Positions 27,231-36,393 of a stretch of 40,176 nt of DNA are shown piece by piece (positions within the stretch are counted from its first letter, which is position 1; each line of letters begins with the position of its first letter). Source of the stretch: Bryobacterales bacterium. Its GTDB lineage: Bacteria > Acidobacteriota > Terriglobia > Bryobacterales > Bryobacteraceae. The position numbers and the translations under genes were made by a program. Location: NCBI GenBank assembly GCA_016789745.1, contig JAEUQF010000057.1, forward strand, positions 1 to 40,176, in the 5' to 3' direction. A model generated the notes under the pieces. That model had not been told where the DNA came from, did not search any database, and was given only the letters and a program-made list of their open reading frames with translations.

Positions 27231-28859
27231 CTATTCCGGATCGTGAAGTGAGAACGTGAACATCGCCGCACCGCTGGTGATCGTGACGTATTGCTTGCCG
27301 TCAACCGCGTAGCTGATGGGCGACGACAGCACCTGCCCTCCCAGGTAGCGCCGCCACAGTAACTTCCCGGTTGCCGCATCGAGTGCAAAGAAGTGCCCTT
27401 CGCGGTTGCCCGAGAACAACATGTTCGTTGCCGTCGTCAGCAGCCCGCTGTCGCTCACATCCGACATCACAAAGTCCCACACTTTGTTGCCTGTCTTTGG
27501 ATCCAGCGCGCGCACCGCGCCATACCCTGCCGACTTCGCCCGCTTGTTGTTCACCTCATCGCGATTGGTGGCCGGCACCGGTGCCTTCACCGAACCACCG
27601 GCATACCACTTGCCCTGCTCATACTGCTGCGGGTACGTGTAGTAAGTGCTCCAGTAGTCTTCCCATGCCGTCAGATAAAATAGCCCGGTCACCGGACTAT
27701 ACGACGGCGCATACCAGTTCGTCGCCCCCTGTACGCCGGGCCAGATCACCGTTCCCTGCGCGCTCGGCACCTGGTCCGGATTGCGGATCGGTTTGCCGTT
27801 ATCATCCAGCCCCTTCGCCCACGTCTGTTTCGCGAAGGCTTTCCCATGCAGGAACTGCCCCGTGGCGCGGTCCAGCACGTAGAAGAATCCGTTGCGATTC
27901 GCCCACAGAATCACCTTGCGCTTTTCGCCCCGCGCGTCCACTTCGGTCAACACCGGCGTCTGCACCGCATCCCAATCCCAGGCATCGTTCGGCGTGAACT
28001 GAAAATGCCACTTGCGCTTGCCGGTGTCGGCATCCAGCGCGATCACGGAGCTTGTATAAAGGTTGTCCCCCGGCCGCGCCGCTGCGTTCCAGTCGGGCCC
28101 CGGATTGCCGATCCCCCAAAACACCAGGTTCAGATCGGGGTCATAGGAGCCCGTCAACCACACCGACCCGCCGCCGTACTTCCAGGACTCCAACCCCCAC
28201 GTCTCATTCCCCGGCTCGCCCGGCTGCGGAACGGTATTGAAGCGCCACACCTGCTCACCGGTCTTCGCATCGTAGGCCGCCAGGAAGCCGCGAATGCCCA
28301 ACTCCCCGCCTGCGGGCCCGATGATCACCTTATCCTTCACGATCAGCGGCGCCACCGTCATCGAATAGCCCTGCTTGTAATCGACGATCACCTTCTCCCA
28401 TTTGCGCTTGCCGGTGCGCGCATCCAACGCCACGAGTTTGGCGTCGATGGTGGTCATGTACAGCGTGTGGTCGAGAATCGCCAGCCCGCGGTTCACCTTG
28501 CCGCAGCAGGCATAGGTGACGTCAGGCAGCACATGCCGGTAGCTCCAGAAGACGCGGCCCGTACGCGCATCCACGGCATAGACGTTGTTCGGCGGCTCCG
28601 TGAAATACATCACGCCGTCCACCACCAGTGACGTCGGCTCAAACTTCTCCAGCGACCGGCCCTGCCACACCCAGTTCAACTTCAACCGGCCGACGTTCTC
28701 CCGCGTGATCTCATTGAGCGCCGTGTGATGCTGGCTGGCATAGCTGCCGTGATACGTCAGCCAGTTGTGCGGCTCCTTGTTCGCGTGCAGCAGGCGTTCA
28801 TATGTCACCTGCGCCACGGCCACCTGAACGAACAAAGCCAACGCCATCGCCAATCTCAT
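27231..28859 (-). CDS. PQQ-dependent alcohol dehydrogenase, DxD (lanthanide-type) motif
   Basis: 542 residues with a signal peptide (MRLAMALALFVQVAVA). Eight-bladed quinoprotein propeller: NWLTYHGSYASQHHTALNEI, the adjacent-Cys ring YACCGKVNRG (Cys118-Cys119) over PQQ, GGELGIRGFLAAYDAKTGE (metal/PQQ Glu186), WGIGNPGPDWN, catalytic Asp295 in NDAWDWD. Asp297, two residues after the catalytic Asp, is the signature of lanthanide-dependent XoxF/PedH-type enzymes; Ca-dependent relatives have Ala or Ser there. It probably oxidises an alcohol or aldehyde in the periplasm and passes electrons to the di-heme cytochrome encoded just upstream (ATGA overlap). At 542 residues it is shorter than XoxF. Confidence 0.93.
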   Translation of the reverse strand: MRLAMALALFVQVAVAQVTYERLLHANKEPHNWLTYHGSYASQHHTALNEITRENVGRLKLNWVWQGRSLEKFEPTSLVVDGVMYFTEPPNNVYAVDARTGRVFWSYRHVLPDVTYACCGKVNRGLAILDHTLYMTTIDAKLVALDARTGKRKWEKVIVDYKQGYSMTVAPLIVKDKVIIGPAGGELGIRGFLAAYDAKTGEQVWRFNTVPQPGEPGNETWGLESWKYGGGSVWLTGSYDPDLNLVFWGIGNPGPDWNAAARPGDNLYTSSVIALDADTGKRKWHFQFTPNDAWDWDAVQTPVLTEVDARGEKRKVILWANRNGFFYVLDRATGQFLHGKAFAKQTWAKGLDDNGKPIRNPDQVPSAQGTVIWPGVQGATNWYAPSYSPVTGLFYLTAWEDYWSTYYTYPQQYEQGKWYAGGSVKAPVPATNRDEVNNKRAKSAGYGAVRALDPKTGNKVWDFVMSDVSDSGLLTTATNMLFSGNREGHFFALDAATGKLLWRRYLGGQVLSSPISYAVDGKQYVTITSGAAMFTFSLHDPE

Positions 28860-29626
28860 CGCCCACCTCCCACCCGGCAGTTCGCCAGGAACGCCACCAG
28901 ATCGTCCATCTCCGCTTCCGTCATCTTCCCCGCGTAGGAGGGCATAGCCGACTCGGTCACCAACGCAGCTTCCGACAGCGCGCTCTTCGCCACCGAATGC
29001 AAGCCGCGTGCGTCTCGATACTGATAGGAGAACGTGTCCTCATTGATCCGCACGCCCATCACCGCCGCCCCCGCCTTCGTCTTCCCGCGCAACCGCCACG
29101 ACTGCGGCGCAACATCGCTGTTGGGTTCCCGCAGGGCGGCATACAGGTGGCCGATGGAACGCTCCGCGCCGACGTTATCCAAAGATGGTCCCAGCCATCC
29201 ACCCGCACCGCGCAGTTCATGACAGCCGCCGCACTTATGCTGCGTGTACAGCGCCGCACCGCGTTCGACGTTACCTTTCGCCTGCTCCGCGGCCTTCCCG
29301 ATACTCAACGTGCGCAGGTAAGCCACCACTTGCCAGATCTCTTTCGCACTCGCGCCGTAGCCCGGCATCGGTGTGCCGGGAATGCCCTTGCTGACAATCT
29401 GGAACAGCGATTCGTCGGAGTTCCCCCGCTTCATTGTGCCGGTGGTCAGGTCAGGACCCGCCGCGCCTCCCGCGCCTCCCGGCCCATGACAGGCGCCGCA
29501 TTGCGCCCGGAACATGCGGCCGCCTTCAAACACATCTGAAGGCTTATCGAAGGGATTCTTCGTTGTACTTCCGTGCTGACCTGGCAACGGAAGCGTCATC
29601 AGCAAGACTAAGGCTGCAAAACGCAT
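28856..29626 (-). CDS. Di-heme cytochrome c
   Basis: 256 residues with a signal peptide (MRFAALVLLMTLPLPGQ). Two c-type heme sites: CGACH (43-47) and CGGCH (132-136), each in a class-I cytochrome c domain. Candidate axial Met ligands lie in GTPMPGYG (86-93) and SAMPSYAG near the C-terminus. Between them ALREPNSDVAPQSW and GVRINEDTFSYQYRDARG form a segment also seen in large cytochrome/PQQ-linked proteins of this phylum. It likely accepts electrons from the PQQ dehydrogenase, whose start codon it overlaps by 4 bases. It starts 14 bases after the serine-hydrolase fusion. Confidence 0.92.
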   Translation of the reverse strand: MRFAALVLLMTLPLPGQHGSTTKNPFDKPSDVFEGGRMFRAQCGACHGPGGAGGAAGPDLTTGTMKRGNSDESLFQIVSKGIPGTPMPGYGASAKEIWQVVAYLRTLSIGKAAEQAKGNVERGAALYTQHKCGGCHELRGAGGWLGPSLDNVGAERSIGHLYAALREPNSDVAPQSWRLRGKTKAGAAVMGVRINEDTFSYQYRDARGLHSVAKSALSEAALVTESAMPSYAGKMTEAEMDDLVAFLANCRVGGGR

Positions 29627-29640
29627 CGCGTATCATCTTA

Positions 29641-31590
29641 TTACTTCGCGCGCAGCCATAGCGTGGCCTTCCGCGTCGACAGGACGTCGTCGCCCGAAAA
29701 CAGCAGATACATCGTGCGGCCATCGGCGCTCATCCACTTCGGCGGAAAGTGCTGGTTCTCGCCCGGACCCACATCCCACATGGTTGTGAAGTAAGCCGTC
29801 GTCCACGGGCCCCATGGCTCCGGTGCATCGTACACGCCGAAGCCACCCTGGAACCGTACATAGTCGCTGCCGATCAGAATCTGGTTCATCAGGTAGCGTC
29901 TCAACCCGGCGTTGTAGCTGACCTGCGTGCGATATACACCGCCGGGCGGATTCGAGAACACCGGCCCGCGTTGGGCGATGTCTTTCGTCCACACTGGACG
30001 ACTCTTCGCGTCCAGCTTCACGAAGAACTCATAGGCGTCGCGGTCGCGGATGCGCTTCTTCAGCACACGCGCCATCACCAGCGATGCCGAAGCCTGGTAC
30101 GCCGTGTCATGGTCCGGCGAATAAATATAGACGTAGCCGTCCCGGGCATCAGCCCCATCCTGCCCGAAACTCAGAAAGGCCGGGTGTCCGAAGCTGGTGG
30201 TGAACTTCCAATCCGCCCACGTCCAAGTGCGCGCCTGGTCCGTCGACCATGCCAACTGCGAGTTCCCCGCATTCCGCGCCCATAAATAAAGGACGCCGCC
30301 CAGCGCCATCATCCCGCTCGCCTTCTTCCCTTTCGCTCCTTGCCCCGTGTTGTCGGCTGTTTCGGAAACGATGTTCGTGCCGATCACCGCCTCCGGCGTG
30401 CTTATAAGTCTGGCAAAGCCCATGCCCAGCTTCTGCGGTCGCAACGGTGGGAAGCCGCGGCAATCGCCGTAGGCGGTGTAGAGTTCACCATCGCCAGCCC
30501 AGGCGGTCGGGAAGTTGTCGCAGTCCGAGCCATAGCGGCGGATGGTGTCGACGGGCGCCCAGTCGATGGACGCAATGACCGGGCTCGGCGGATAGGGCGC
30601 CTTCGTCTGATGCCGCGCCGCATCCACCGCCTCGACAATCGGCCGCAGGAAGGGCAACAGCCGCGCCGGCTTGGCGCCCGTCGCGCCGTCCATTGATTTC
30701 CCTGCCCGTGCCACGATCAGATCCAGGCTCGGGATCACGATCAGATGGCTGTCGTAAAGCCCCCACGACCAGAACGCATCGCGCGGAACCCCTGGCAGAC
30801 CGCCGTCCCCGTTGTTCCACCACAGCAACCCGTAATGATTGGAGGCCTCCGGGTAATCGCCTTCGCGCAGCACCGGCACTCCCTTCACGCCAGGCACCGG
30901 TTGCCGCAGCATCGCGACATAAGAAGACGGCAGAACCTGCCGCGATTTGATGCGCCCCGCGCGGTTGTACAGCAGCCCCAGTCGCGCCATCGCTTCTACC
31001 GTGGCATGCACGCCGGAACCGAACTCGCGCCGCGGCACGCCATCCAGCAACTTCGGGCGATACGCGTTGTCGCGCCAGCGGAAGCTTTCGCGCGTCACAC
31101 CAAGTGGCGTCAACACGCGCTCGAACAGCACATCGGCCAGGTCTTTCTTATAGAGATGCGTCAGGCAGTCGGCCAGGTAGTTCGGCCCGCTATCGCTATA
31201 GGCCCACTTCGTCCCCGGCGCGAAGAGCAGCGGCTGAAAGCCACCGGGCTTGTCGAAGCCCGCCGTCTGTGTCGCCAGATGCAGAAACGTGATTTTGGGA
31301 TCCGGGATGCCGATATCGGGGCAATGCTTCCCGACCGCATCCGCGAGTGATACCTTCCCGTCGGCAATCGCCAGCCCCAACACCGTTGCGCCGATCGACT
31401 TCGTTGTCGACTTCAGATCATACAGCGCGGCCTGATCGCCCCAGCGATAGACGACCTCTCGATGGATCACCACGCCCGACCCGCCGCCCAGCCGCACCGC
31501 GTAGTCGCGCGCCTGATCGAGTTTGGCTTCATTCAACCCAAACTCAGCCCCCGCCAGCAGCAGAACGACAGCCGAAACCAGTAGCATCAT
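29641..31590 (-). CDS. Serine beta-lactamase-like hydrolase fused to a C-terminal propeller-like domain
   Basis: 649 residues, predicted exported (MMLLVSAVVLLLAGAEF). Residues 22-335 form a class C beta-lactamase/esterase-type domain: nucleophile motif STTK (Ser61, Lys64), YSDSG (131-135, in place of Y-x-N), LTPLGV and HYGLLWWNN. Residues about 345-649 form a second domain rich in Trp and Gly with repeated beta-strands (DNFPTAWAGDGELYTAYGDC, DQARTWTWADWKFTTSFGHP, DGRTMYLLFSGDD). It resembles the DUF4185-type domain found in exported proteins. The hydrolase could act on a D-amino peptide, ester or lactone. Fusion of the two is uncommon as far as I know. It overlaps the PQQ-like propeller gene (ATGA). 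Confidence 0.82.
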   Translation of the reverse strand: MMLLVSAVVLLLAGAEFGLNEAKLDQARDYAVRLGGGSGVVIHREVVYRWGDQAALYDLKSTTKSIGATVLGLAIADGKVSLADAVGKHCPDIGIPDPKITFLHLATQTAGFDKPGGFQPLLFAPGTKWAYSDSGPNYLADCLTHLYKKDLADVLFERVLTPLGVTRESFRWRDNAYRPKLLDGVPRREFGSGVHATVEAMARLGLLYNRAGRIKSRQVLPSSYVAMLRQPVPGVKGVPVLREGDYPEASNHYGLLWWNNGDGGLPGVPRDAFWSWGLYDSHLIVIPSLDLIVARAGKSMDGATGAKPARLLPFLRPIVEAVDAARHQTKAPYPPSPVIASIDWAPVDTIRRYGSDCDNFPTAWAGDGELYTAYGDCRGFPPLRPQKLGMGFARLISTPEAVIGTNIVSETADNTGQGAKGKKASGMMALGGVLYLWARNAGNSQLAWSTDQARTWTWADWKFTTSFGHPAFLSFGQDGADARDGYVYIYSPDHDTAYQASASLVMARVLKKRIRDRDAYEFFVKLDAKSRPVWTKDIAQRGPVFSNPPGGVYRTQVSYNAGLRRYLMNQILIGSDYVRFQGGFGVYDAPEPWGPWTTAYFTTMWDVGPGENQHFPPKWMSADGRTMYLLFSGDDVLSTRKATLWLRAK

Positions 31591-32834
31591 TTACGAGCCC
31601 GCACGTCATAACACCACAGCGTTCCTAAGTCGCGAATGTAGAGCCGCCCGTTGGCCAGTGCCGGATAGGTCCAGGCCACCTCGCGATTGCGCGTATGCTT
31701 CGGCCCGGCGGGAGGTTGGAAGCGGCCCTTCTCGCGATACGCCTCCGGGCTTGCCTCCACCAGCAGTACTTCGTTGCTCTCGGTATGCACGTAGAGGTTG
31801 CCTTCGGCATACAGCACCGCGCCCGGGCCGGTGGTGGCATCCTTCCACTTCGTCTTACCGGTCAGAAAGTCGATCGCGGTCAGTCCTTGCTGATTGGTGC
31901 CATACAGAACGCCATCCAGCAGCACCTGCCCACCCAGCGTGTTCGGCGCATCGCGTTCGAAGTAGACCTCCTCGGCCTTCACACCATCGCTGACCGGATG
32001 CAGTTGCACCAACCCCGCCCCGAACCGCCGCGCATTCGTACTGTAGACGTAGCCGTTCAGCGCCACCGGCGAGGCAATATTCGCAGGCCCATTCGCCGTG
32101 CGGTCATAACGCCACAGAAACTGGCCGGTCTTCGCATCCACACCCACCACGCCCTTATCCAGAAACTGCACGTACTGCTTACGGCCCGCCGCTTCGGTGA
32201 CAATCGCCGACGCATAGGCCGCCACATCGCCACCCGGCACCGCCGACTTCCAGATCACATCGCCCGTCTTCTTCCGCAGTGCCACGAGCGTGGCCGACGC
32301 ACCGCCCGGCGTCACCACCAACACATCGCCATCAATCAACGGCGACTCGGCATAGGCCCACTTGCCGGGCTTGCCGTCGAACTCAGCCCGCACGCTCTTC
32401 TTCCAGATCACCTTGCCGCTTGCGGTTTGTAGACAAGCCAGGTCGCCATCGGAGCTCATGGCATAGAGTACATCGCCATCCAGGATCGGCGTGGAACGCG
32501 CCATGGGGTAGGAAGGCTGCTGATCGGGATTGCCCACCTTCCCCAACCGCGTGGTCCACATGGTCCTGCCGCTACGCACGTCCAACGCCCGGACGTACTC
32601 GTTCTCCATGCCCTCATTGGCCAGCACGTAGACGCGGTCATCGGCGATGACCGGCGCCGCATAGCCTTCGCCCAGATCGTTCACCTGCCAGAACAATCGC
32701 GGCCCTTCGGCCGGCCACTTCGGCAATAGCCCGCGCTCGGCCGAGATGCCGTTGCGCGATGGCCCACGCCAGCCCGGCCAATCCGCCGCCACCAGCAAGG
32801 TGAACGACGCCCAGAAAAGAAGAAGGGGCTTCAT
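31587..32834 (-). CDS. PQQ-like beta-propeller repeat protein (exported)
   Basis: 415 residues with a signal peptide (MKPLLLFWASFTLLVAADW). It is built of WD/PQQ-like blades with repeated A-x-D-x2-T/S-G-x3-W units (VRALDVRSGRTMWTTRL, LACLQTASGKVIWKKSV, LVALRKKTGDVIWKSAV, GVDAKTGQFLWRY, AIDFLTGKTKWKDA). It lacks the double-Cys and DxD residues of the dehydrogenase, so it is probably a scaffold or BamB-like protein, not an oxidoreductase. The opening WPGWRGPSRNGIS is common in Planctomycetes/Acidobacteriota proteins of this type. Its ATG is inside the 3' arm of a 14-bp perfect hairpin. It is first of four overlapping or closely spaced genes. Confidence 0.88.
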   Translation of the reverse strand: MKPLLLFWASFTLLVAADWPGWRGPSRNGISAERGLLPKWPAEGPRLFWQVNDLGEGYAAPVIADDRVYVLANEGMENEYVRALDVRSGRTMWTTRLGKVGNPDQQPSYPMARSTPILDGDVLYAMSSDGDLACLQTASGKVIWKKSVRAEFDGKPGKWAYAESPLIDGDVLVVTPGGASATLVALRKKTGDVIWKSAVPGGDVAAYASAIVTEAAGRKQYVQFLDKGVVGVDAKTGQFLWRYDRTANGPANIASPVALNGYVYSTNARRFGAGLVQLHPVSDGVKAEEVYFERDAPNTLGGQVLLDGVLYGTNQQGLTAIDFLTGKTKWKDATTGPGAVLYAEGNLYVHTESNEVLLVEASPEAYREKGRFQPPAGPKHTRNREVAWTYPALANGRLYIRDLGTLWCYDVRARK

Positions 32835-32861
32835 GGGAGTTAGCTTATCCCATGAAGCCCC
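32825..32861 (-). promoter_or_regulatory. 14-bp perfect hairpin burying a start codon
   Basis: Arms TCCCATGAAGCCCC (32848-32861) and GGGGCTTCATGGGA (32825-32838) are perfectly complementary around a 9-base loop. In the minus-strand message the 3' arm holds the ATG (32834-32832) and first codons of the propeller gene, and a pyrimidine-rich run (TTCTTCTTTTC) follows. It lies 25 bases after the receptor stop codon, so it may attenuate read-through and block initiation. Confidence 0.65.
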
Positions 32862-32886
32862 GGATTACTGCCGCGATCGTTGCGCT

Positions 32887-34380
32887 TTAGAACATGAAAC
32901 GCAGAGTGTACTGCATTTCGCGTCCGCGGTTGGTGGCCGCCTGCGCCGTCGACCGGCCGAACAACTGGTTGCCGACTGCCATGTTCGGGTTCGCCCACAT
33001 CAGGGAGTTCGTCAAGTTATAGGCTTCAAACCGGAACTCGAACTTGTAGCGTTCCTTGATGGGGAAGAACTTCGACACGGTTGCGTCGGTGTTCCAGAAG
33101 ATGGGGCCGGTAACGCCGGAGTACTGGTAAGGATTGGTGCGCGGCGTGAAGGGCGTGGGTACGGTATAGGCATCCGTGTTGAACCACTTGCCAGGCCCCG
33201 GATTGTCGATAAACGGCGACCCGTTCACGTCGGCCTGCGGGAAGCGCAGGAACTCGCCGGACCGGTAGCTGTAGATCCCGCTCAACTGCCAGCCGCCCAC
33301 GATGCCGTTCAACACCGGATGGATGTCGGAGCCGAACTTGCGGCCCTTGCCGACCGGGACGTCATAGACGCCGGCCAGTGTCAGGCGATGGCGAGCGTTG
33401 TTGGACCCCAGCCAGAACGTCTGGAAAACGTACTGCTGGATGTCGTTGAAGTAGGCTTCGTTGCGCTCCTGGTTGTAGTTATAGGCCATCAGCACGCTCG
33501 CCCCCGCCGAGTATGTGCGCTGTACGCGCAACTGCAGAGCCTGGTAGCGATTTCGCCAGTTGCCAACGTTGTTTTCCGTCAGGTTGCCGCCGTACTGCGG
33601 ATAAGGCCGCAGCAGGCTTCCCCGCGTCACTGTCGACTGCGTACGCAGGTTCCCGGGGAACACGTTCGGAGTGAGATAGTTGAAGAACGGATTCGGGATG
33701 TTCCGCGACAGTTCCGCCTTGTAGGTGTAGCCCAACATGGGGTCGGCCATGTTGCGCTGTTCATCATGAGCCACGTAGCGGCCGAAGTTCATGAACCAGG
33801 TGGCATCCACTTTGAACTGCCCTGGAATCTCCCTCATGATCGTGAAGTTGATTCGATCGTTGATCTGCGTGCGGTAGTTCTGCGTCGGCCAGTTGGTCGC
33901 GATGCCGACATTGGTGTACTCGCCGAGCGCTTTACCCACCGGCAGCAGCAGCGGGTTGGAACTGGCTGGGAAGGGGTTCGAAAGATAGGCTTGCGGACGG
34001 CCCTCCACAAACGGCAGCGGATTGGTGATCTGGCTGAAACCAGGGCACCACTGGCAGGCCGCCAAGGTGTTTGCGCTACCGGTGGAAGCGCCGTTGCCGG
34101 CAATCACAGGCACTGCATAGCGGGCGAAGCCAATGTTCAACGCCGTCTTGTCATTCACGCGGATGGCAACGCCGGCACGAGGCAGCAGGACGTTCTTCTG
34201 CGTTGTCCACGCCTTGCGGTTATTGCTGTCGGTGAAAACCCAGGCACCGTTGAACTGCGGAGTGGACAGTGCGCGCAGATCCGCCGGAATGTTCGGCGGA
34301 TTGGCCTGCATCGCCTTGTTGGGCGCGTTCAGATCGAGATAACGCGAAAGGATGTCGTTTTGGTCGTAAGGACCGGACTC
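32887..34380 (-). pseudogene. TonB-dependent receptor, C-terminal part after in-frame amber
   Basis: Same frame as the segment at 34381-36333, separated from it only by a TAG (34383-34381). The residues directly after the stop, ESGPYDQNDILSRYLDLNAP, are the natural continuation of the barrel. The part ends in a normal terminal strand (EMQYTLRFMF). The first ATG is only at 34311, well into the sequence. The sister receptor at 37723 has Tyr at the equivalent place (LRYEYNSP), so a TAT/TAC to TAG change is the simplest explanation. As it stands the barrel would be lost unless the codon is read through. Confidence 0.75.
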
Positions 34381-36333
34381 CTATTCATAGCGCAGGCCAA
34401 GATTGACCGTGACGTTGCGAGTCAGCTTCCAGTCATCGTGGACGAACAGGCCGAAGAAAGGCGCCCGCATCCGCTGGAACGGATAGCCTCGCGCGAACGA
34501 CCGCTGGTCAATAGCTCCCAACAGGAACGACGCATGCGCGTCCCCGGAAAGCGCGGTGTTCGGACTCAGATAGGTATTCGCCGTCTGGTCCGGATAGAAG
34601 TTCCAGTTCATCAGGTTCGGGAATACGCCGTTGCCAAAGTGCAAGCGACCCTCGCCGCCGACCTTCATGTAGTGCGAGCCGCGCGCCTGCGACATCTTGC
34701 CGCTGAACGCGTAATGGTGCGGATGCTGGAACCAGTAGCTGCCCTTCCCATAGGTCTGTGTCGTCTGGCCGTTGATGATCACATTCGGGTAGTAGACCAA
34801 TGGCATGTCCTTGACGTAAGGCGAGTACCAGGGGTTGTTGGGCCAGAACTCCGACAGCCCCTGCTCACCCACCGCGTATTCCGGAGCGGAATAGTCATCC
34901 TGCAACTCGGAATAGCTGCCGCGGAAGTTGAACACCGTCCGCGCCGACATGGTGTAGACAGCGTCGCCGGCGATGTTGCGCGAGTTCATGATACCGCCGT
35001 TGTCGTTCGGCATGGCACGCGAGTTGTTCGGGGTGTAGTTGCCCTGGTCCAACGTCGTGCGGAACTGCGAGAACCGCCCGAACACCTTCCACTTATCATT
35101 GATGTTCCAATCGGTGCGATTCGAGAAGTTGGCGTTCTTCATCGGCCAGGGATACGAGGCCTTAAAGTTGTTCGACCCGCTGAGGTCGTCGCCAGGATTG
35201 TTGGGACCCCAGAAATCCGACATGATGCGGCGCGACGTCGGATCAATGCGGCTCGCCGGAATGATGTTCCCCGGGAACGGGGTGCGCGACGCCGTGTTGT
35301 TGGAAACGTTCAGCACCGTCGTCACCGGATCATAGATGGTACGCAATCCACCAGCGCGCGTCAGCGATTGCGAGAAGTTGCCGGTTCGTTCCAGGTCCGT
35401 TGGCATCGTGCGGAAAGCATCGCGCGGTTCTTTGGTCCGCCAGCCTTCGTAGGTGACAAAGGTGAACAGCTTGTTCTTGACGATCGGCGCGCCCACCGTG
35501 CCACCCCATATGTGGTTGCGGACGAAGTTCTTGGTGCGCGTGATCGGGTTGATAACAGCGTTCAGCGAAGGATTGCGGCCGAAGTAATAGCTGGTGCCAT
35601 GGATTTCGTTCGTGCCCGACTTCATCGAAACCGACATCGTTCCGCCGGCCGAGTGACCGAATTCGGCGTCCACCGAGTTCTGCTGAATCGAGAACTCCTG
35701 CACGGCGTCCATGGGCGGCGCGTACGAGCCCTTCGGCCCAATCTGCAGCGGCGCGCCGTCTAGCAGCAGGTCATTCTTCATGCTGGTGTTGCCACCCACG
35801 TCCATCTGCGACGAAGACCACATGAAGAACGGATTCTTCTCCGCCGTGTAGCGGCTGACCACTGCCGGATCCAGCAATGCCAGCGTGAAGGGATTGCGCG
35901 CCTTCACCGGCAGATCCATGAGCATCTTGCGGTCAATCGTCAGTTCACGGGTCGACGAGTTGAACTGCAGCGTCACCGCCTGCGCCGACACGTTCACGGT
36001 TTCCACCACCGCGCCCGGCGTCAGCTTAAAGTCCACCGTAACGTCGGCGCGCGTCTGTACCAGCACGCCTTCCTTTTGTTGCTTGGCGAAGCCCGACAAC
36101 TCCGCCGACACCATGTAAGTGCCAGGCTCAACGTTGTCGAAAAGATAGGCACCGTTGGTGCCACTATCTCGAGTGGCGGTAATGCCCGTGTTGACATTTC
36201 GAATCGTGACCTTCGCCGCGGCAATCACCGCATCGGACGAATCGGTAACGATCCCTTGGATTTTGGCGCGATAGTCCTGGGCTAGCAGCCCCTGGGCCAG
36301 AAAAAGCATCAAGCAGAACCCTGCTCGCAGCAT
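34381..36333 (-). CDS. TonB-dependent receptor (Oar-like), N-terminal part ending at amber
   Basis: 650 residues, with signal peptide MLRAGFCLMLFLAQGLLAQ. A carboxypeptidase-regulatory-like domain (about 24-115: IQGIVTDSSDAVIAAAKVTI... LSGFAKQ) follows, then a plug domain (about 120-250, with QQNSVDAEFGHSAGGTMSVS) and the first half of a beta-barrel. The frame stops at TAG right after NVTVNLGLRYE, a landmark that in relatives continues with Tyr. AAGGGGG (36348-36342) is 8 bases before the ATG. Full length would be about 1148 residues. It precedes the PQQ operon on the same strand and probably supplies it with substrate. Confidence 0.85.
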   Translation of the reverse strand: MLRAGFCLMLFLAQGLLAQDYRAKIQGIVTDSSDAVIAAAKVTIRNVNTGITATRDSGTNGAYLFDNVEPGTYMVSAELSGFAKQQKEGVLVQTRADVTVDFKLTPGAVVETVNVSAQAVTLQFNSSTRELTIDRKMLMDLPVKARNPFTLALLDPAVVSRYTAEKNPFFMWSSSQMDVGGNTSMKNDLLLDGAPLQIGPKGSYAPPMDAVQEFSIQQNSVDAEFGHSAGGTMSVSMKSGTNEIHGTSYYFGRNPSLNAVINPITRTKNFVRNHIWGGTVGAPIVKNKLFTFVTYEGWRTKEPRDAFRTMPTDLERTGNFSQSLTRAGGLRTIYDPVTTVLNVSNNTASRTPFPGNIIPASRIDPTSRRIMSDFWGPNNPGDDLSGSNNFKASYPWPMKNANFSNRTDWNINDKWKVFGRFSQFRTTLDQGNYTPNNSRAMPNDNGGIMNSRNIAGDAVYTMSARTVFNFRGSYSELQDDYSAPEYAVGEQGLSEFWPNNPWYSPYVKDMPLVYYPNVIINGQTTQTYGKGSYWFQHPHHYAFSGKMSQARGSHYMKVGGEGRLHFGNGVFPNLMNWNFYPDQTANTYLSPNTALSGDAHASFLLGAIDQRSFARGYPFQRMRAPFFGLFVHDDWKLTRNVTVNLGLRYE

Positions 36334-36393
36334 TTACAATTCCCCCTTAAAGTCGGTCGGGCGTCTTGGCCTTACTTATGTGTGGTTCTGGTA

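Noticed and set aside
32746..35763. A 1005-codon plus-strand ORF opposite the interrupted receptor and propeller gene
   Set aside because: It runs across two real minus-strand genes and their intergenic hairpin, is rich in Arg/His/Val from antisense codons, and shows no domain. Its length is due to high GC and codon bias.
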